Shown: positions 13,443-15,212 of the stretch, one piece after another
How positions within the stretch are numbered: the first letter of the stretch is position 1
Layout of the letters: each line of letters starts with the position of its first letter
Position numbers and translations under genes: made by a program
From: Tannerella sp.
GTDB taxonomy: Bacteria; Bacteroidota; Bacteroidia; Bacteroidales; Tannerellaceae
NCBI GenBank assembly: GCA_031277235.1
Contig: JAITMT010000267.1
Coordinates: forward strand, 1-15,212
Direction: 5' to 3'
DNA length: 15,212 nt
Notes under the pieces: model-generated
Database searches by the model: none
Seen by the model: only the letters and a program-made list of their open reading frames with translations
What the model was told of the DNA's origin: nothing

Positions 13443-14348
13443 ATGAAAATTAAGGGTTTAATAACTGCGCCGTTTACGGCTTTCAATAAATCGGGAGAAT
13501 TGAATATCCCGATGGTTGACAAACAGGCTTCGGTATATAAGAAGAATCATCTGGGCGGAGCGTTTATTTGCGGCACCACCGGAGAGAGTTCGGCTTTAAC
13601 CATGACCGAGAAAAAGAGGCTTTACAAAGCCTGGAGTAAACACAAATCGCACGACTTCAAAATCATCGCTTTTCTGGGAGGCACCTGTATTCAGGAGTGC
13701 AGAGAATTAGCCCTTTATGCGCAGGAATGCGAACTGGATGCGGTTGCCTTGACCGCTCCCTATTATTTCAAGGCGGCGAATGTAAAAGCCCTCGCCGGTT
13801 TTTGCCGGGAAGTGGCTTCCGCCGTGCCGGAGATGCCTTTTTACTACTATCATATCCCTTCATTTACAGGCGCTTACTTTTCCATGTACGAACTGCTGCA
13901 AGAAATAGATGTCTTGATTCCCAATTTTGCAGGCGTCAAGTTTACCTATGAAAACATGATGGATTATCAACTTTGCCTGAATTTTCAAGGCGGCAAATAC
14001 GATATTTTGTGGGGTCGCGATGAAATGTTGCTGGAGGCTTTGGCAATCGGCGCCGAAGGAGCGGTCGGAAGCACCTACGGCTATTCGGCGCCCATTTATA
14101 TGAATATCATCCTATCATTTCGGGAAAACAATCTCGAAGAAGCCCGGAAACATCAACCGAAAGCCCTTGAGTTTATCAGTCTGTTAAACAAATACGGCGG
14201 CGGAACCGGCAAAGCCTTCATGAAAGCCATGGGACTGGATGTCGGACTGCACCGCCCGCCGGTTACGAACCTGACCCGAAAACAACTGAAAGAATTTCAG
14301 GCAGATTTGGAAAAACTTGATTTTAAGGCTTACTGCTGCAAGATCTAA
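13443..14348 (+). CDS. nanA: N-acetylneuraminate lyase-like aldolase (DapA/NanA family)
   Basis: The 301-residue TIM-barrel protein shows the class I aldolase signature. GTTGES (44-49) is the substrate-carboxylate loop, FYYYHIP (133-139) carries the catalytic Tyr136, and FAGVKFT (162-168) carries Lys166, which forms the Schiff base. GRDE (191-194) and GAEGAVGSTYGY (203-214) match the sugar-binding region of sialate lyases better than that of dihydrodipicolinate synthases. The reaction would be cleavage of N-acetylneuraminate to N-acetylmannosamine and pyruvate in the cytoplasm. The start ATG follows its promoter by about 40 bases. The divergent FadR-type regulator and the nanM remnant support the sialate role. 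DapA-family members acting on other 2-keto acids cannot be excluded. The gene is intact; the next catabolic step (an N-acylmannosamine epimerase) is not in the window. Confidence 0.87.
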   Translation: MKIKGLITAPFTAFNKSGELNIPMVDKQASVYKKNHLGGAFICGTTGESSALTMTEKKRLYKAWSKHKSHDFKIIAFLGGTCIQECRELALYAQECELDAVALTAPYYFKAANVKALAGFCREVASAVPEMPFYYYHIPSFTGAYFSMYELLQEIDVLIPNFAGVKFTYENMMDYQLCLNFQGGKYDILWGRDEMLLEALAIGAEGAVGSTYGYSAPIYMNIILSFRENNLEEARKHQPKALEFISLLNKYGGGTGKAFMKAMGLDVGLHRPPVTNLTRKQLKEFQADLEKLDFKAYCCKI

Positions 14349-14571
14349 TTTTGTCTGTCTTTGTTTTCAAATTTCCGGTCGAGTTATTTGAAAGCAATGG
14401 AAAAAAACGCGGCAAACCCAGGCAGTCCGCTCGCTTCCATACCGTTATCTTTTTACACTTCTTTTGGGAGTAGAAAATTGTTATTTAGAGGCTTGAAAAG
14501 AAATTTTGCTTCTCTTTGCAAATCAAAAATTGCATTCGGCAGTTGAAACTATCTTGTTGTAAAAAATGCTT

Positions 14572-14606
14572 TTTGCAGGTAGAAAGAATATTTTTTCGTA
14601 CTTTTG
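14572..14606 (+). promoter_or_regulatory. Promoter of smpB
   Basis: TACTTTTG (14599-14606) matches the -7 consensus, and TTTG (14572-14575) lies 23 bases before it, slightly further than ideal. The start near 14612 gives a short leader to the ATG at 14627. The gap from 14349 to this promoter shows no supported gene and no clear terminator for the lyase gene. Confidence 0.6.
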
Positions 14607-14626
14607 CACATTCAAACGATAATTTT

Positions 14627-15094
14627 ATGGCAGCAAAGGAAAAGATTAGCAACAACATACTGATTAAAAACAGGCGGGCTTCGTTTGATTACGAGTTTTT
14701 GGAGACGTTCACCGCCGGTATTGTGCTGACCGGCACGGAAATAAAGTCCATCAGGCTCGGAAAAGCCGGATTGACAGACACTTACTGTATCGTTCAAAAC
14801 GGCGAAGTATGGGTTAAAAACATGTATGTCGCCGAATATTTTTACGGCACGTACAATAATCATTCGGCGCGCCGCGAACGGAAATTGTTACTCAACAAAA
14901 AGGAAATCAGGAAATTAGATACAGCCCACAAAAACAGCGGTTTTACGATTGTGCCGACCAAACTTTTCATTGACGCAAACGGACACGCCAAATTAGTGAT
15001 AGTCATTGCAAAAGGTAAAAAAGAATACGACAAACGACAAACGCTGAAAGAACGCGACGACAAGCGCGACATGGACAGGGCGTTTATGAAATAA
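14627..15094 (+). CDS. smpB: SsrA-binding protein SmpB
   Basis: SmpB binds tmRNA (SsrA) and delivers it to stalled ribosomes for trans-translation. From the ATG at 14627 the product has 155 residues, the usual length. It contains NRRASFDYEFLETFTAGIVL (15-34), LTGTEIKSIRLGKAGLTD (34-51), NGEVWVKNMYVAEY (58-71), NHSARRERKLLLNKKEI (78-94) and the C-terminal tail KGKKEYDKRQTLKERD (129-144) that enters the ribosomal A site. The frame is open further upstream to 14516, but the added residues do not match the family, and the promoter box lies inside that stretch. So the later ATG is used. It is followed 20 bases later by metH, an order common in Bacteroidetes. Confidence 0.97.
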   Translation: MAAKEKISNNILIKNRRASFDYEFLETFTAGIVLTGTEIKSIRLGKAGLTDTYCIVQNGEVWVKNMYVAEYFYGTYNNHSARRERKLLLNKKEIRKLDTAHKNSGFTIVPTKLFIDANGHAKLVIVIAKGKKEYDKRQTLKERDDKRDMDRAFMK

Positions 15095-15114
15095 TTTGAT
15101 ATACAGATAATTAG

Positions 15115-15212
15115 ATGGATATAAAACAATTGATAAAGGAGCGGATTGTAATTCTGGACGGCGGAATGGGAACGATGATTCAGACTTACAAACTGACCGA
15201 AGAGGACTATCG
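15115..15212 (+). CDS. metH: Start of cobalamin-dependent methionine synthase (partial)
   Basis: The first 32 residues, MDIKQLIKERIVILDGGMGT followed by MIQTYKLTEEDY, match the beginning of the homocysteine-binding domain of MetH (ILDGGMGTMIQ motif). The enzyme transfers a methyl group from methyltetrahydrofolate to homocysteine via cobalamin. A shorter protein with only the homocysteine S-methyltransferase domain has the same motif, so the full domain set cannot be confirmed. It probably shares the smpB transcript, as only 20 bases separate them. The gene runs off the window. Confidence 0.88.
   Translation, partial: MDIKQLIKERIVILDGGMGTMIQTYKLTEEDY

Noticed and set aside
14361..14546. Plus-strand open frame of 61 codons between the lyase gene and smpB
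   Set aside because: No recognisable domain, no promoter of its own, and it ends just before the smpB promoter.

Overview
The window looks like a chromosomal piece of a gut- or host-associated member of the Bacteroidota (order Bacteroidales). The reasons are the SusC/SusD pair, the ECF sigma/FecR pair with a DUF4974-type C-terminus, a serine-type sulfatase lipoprotein, smpB followed by metH, and repeated matches to the Bacteroides promoter (TTTG, about 20 bp, TAnnTTTG) in place of an E. coli-type -35/-10.

Left part (1-9357, all minus strand): a polysaccharide utilisation locus read from right to left. An ECF sigma factor (8702-9253, with a near-perfect promoter) is followed by a FecR-type anti-sigma factor (7551-8645), a SusC transporter with an N-terminal STN signalling domain (3989-7396) and a SusD lipoprotein (2368-3951). 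Together they form a sensing and uptake module: glycan binding at the outer membrane is relayed through the STN domain and FecR to free the sigma factor. Downstream the locus is eroding. There is a C-terminal remnant of an unrecognised protein (2137-2352), an ABC ATPase that has lost its Q-loop, signature and Walker B (1628-1972), an intact DUF4886/SGNH hydrolase (617-1591), and the start of a lipoprotein gene with its own good promoter but a TGA stop inside the signal peptide (1-172). In the fecR-susC gap, a plus-strand promoter box and a hairpin with a T-run outline a candidate antisense RNA of about 85 nt against the susC leader, resembling the DonS-type cis-antisense RNAs of Bacteroides PULs.

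Middle (9358-9990): no gene. It holds a regularly spaced array of three 17-bp hairpins (7-bp stem, 3-nt loop). The third hairpin has been split by a 302-bp MITE-like element (9636-9937) with perfect 12-bp terminal inverted repeats, a 9-bp target duplication and nested internal palindromes.

Right part (9991-15212): a serine-type sulfatase with its own promoter, then a deletion scar joining the 3' third of a second susD to the 5' third of a nanM-like sialate mutarotase gene. Next comes a FadR-type GntR regulator divergent from an N-acetylneuraminate lyase-like gene, with two 15-bp direct repeats exactly 21 bp apart between them. This was probably a sialic-acid (host glycan) locus that has lost its mutarotase and a glycan-binding protein but kept regulator and lyase. 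The window ends in housekeeping genes, smpB and the start of metH, on the plus strand.
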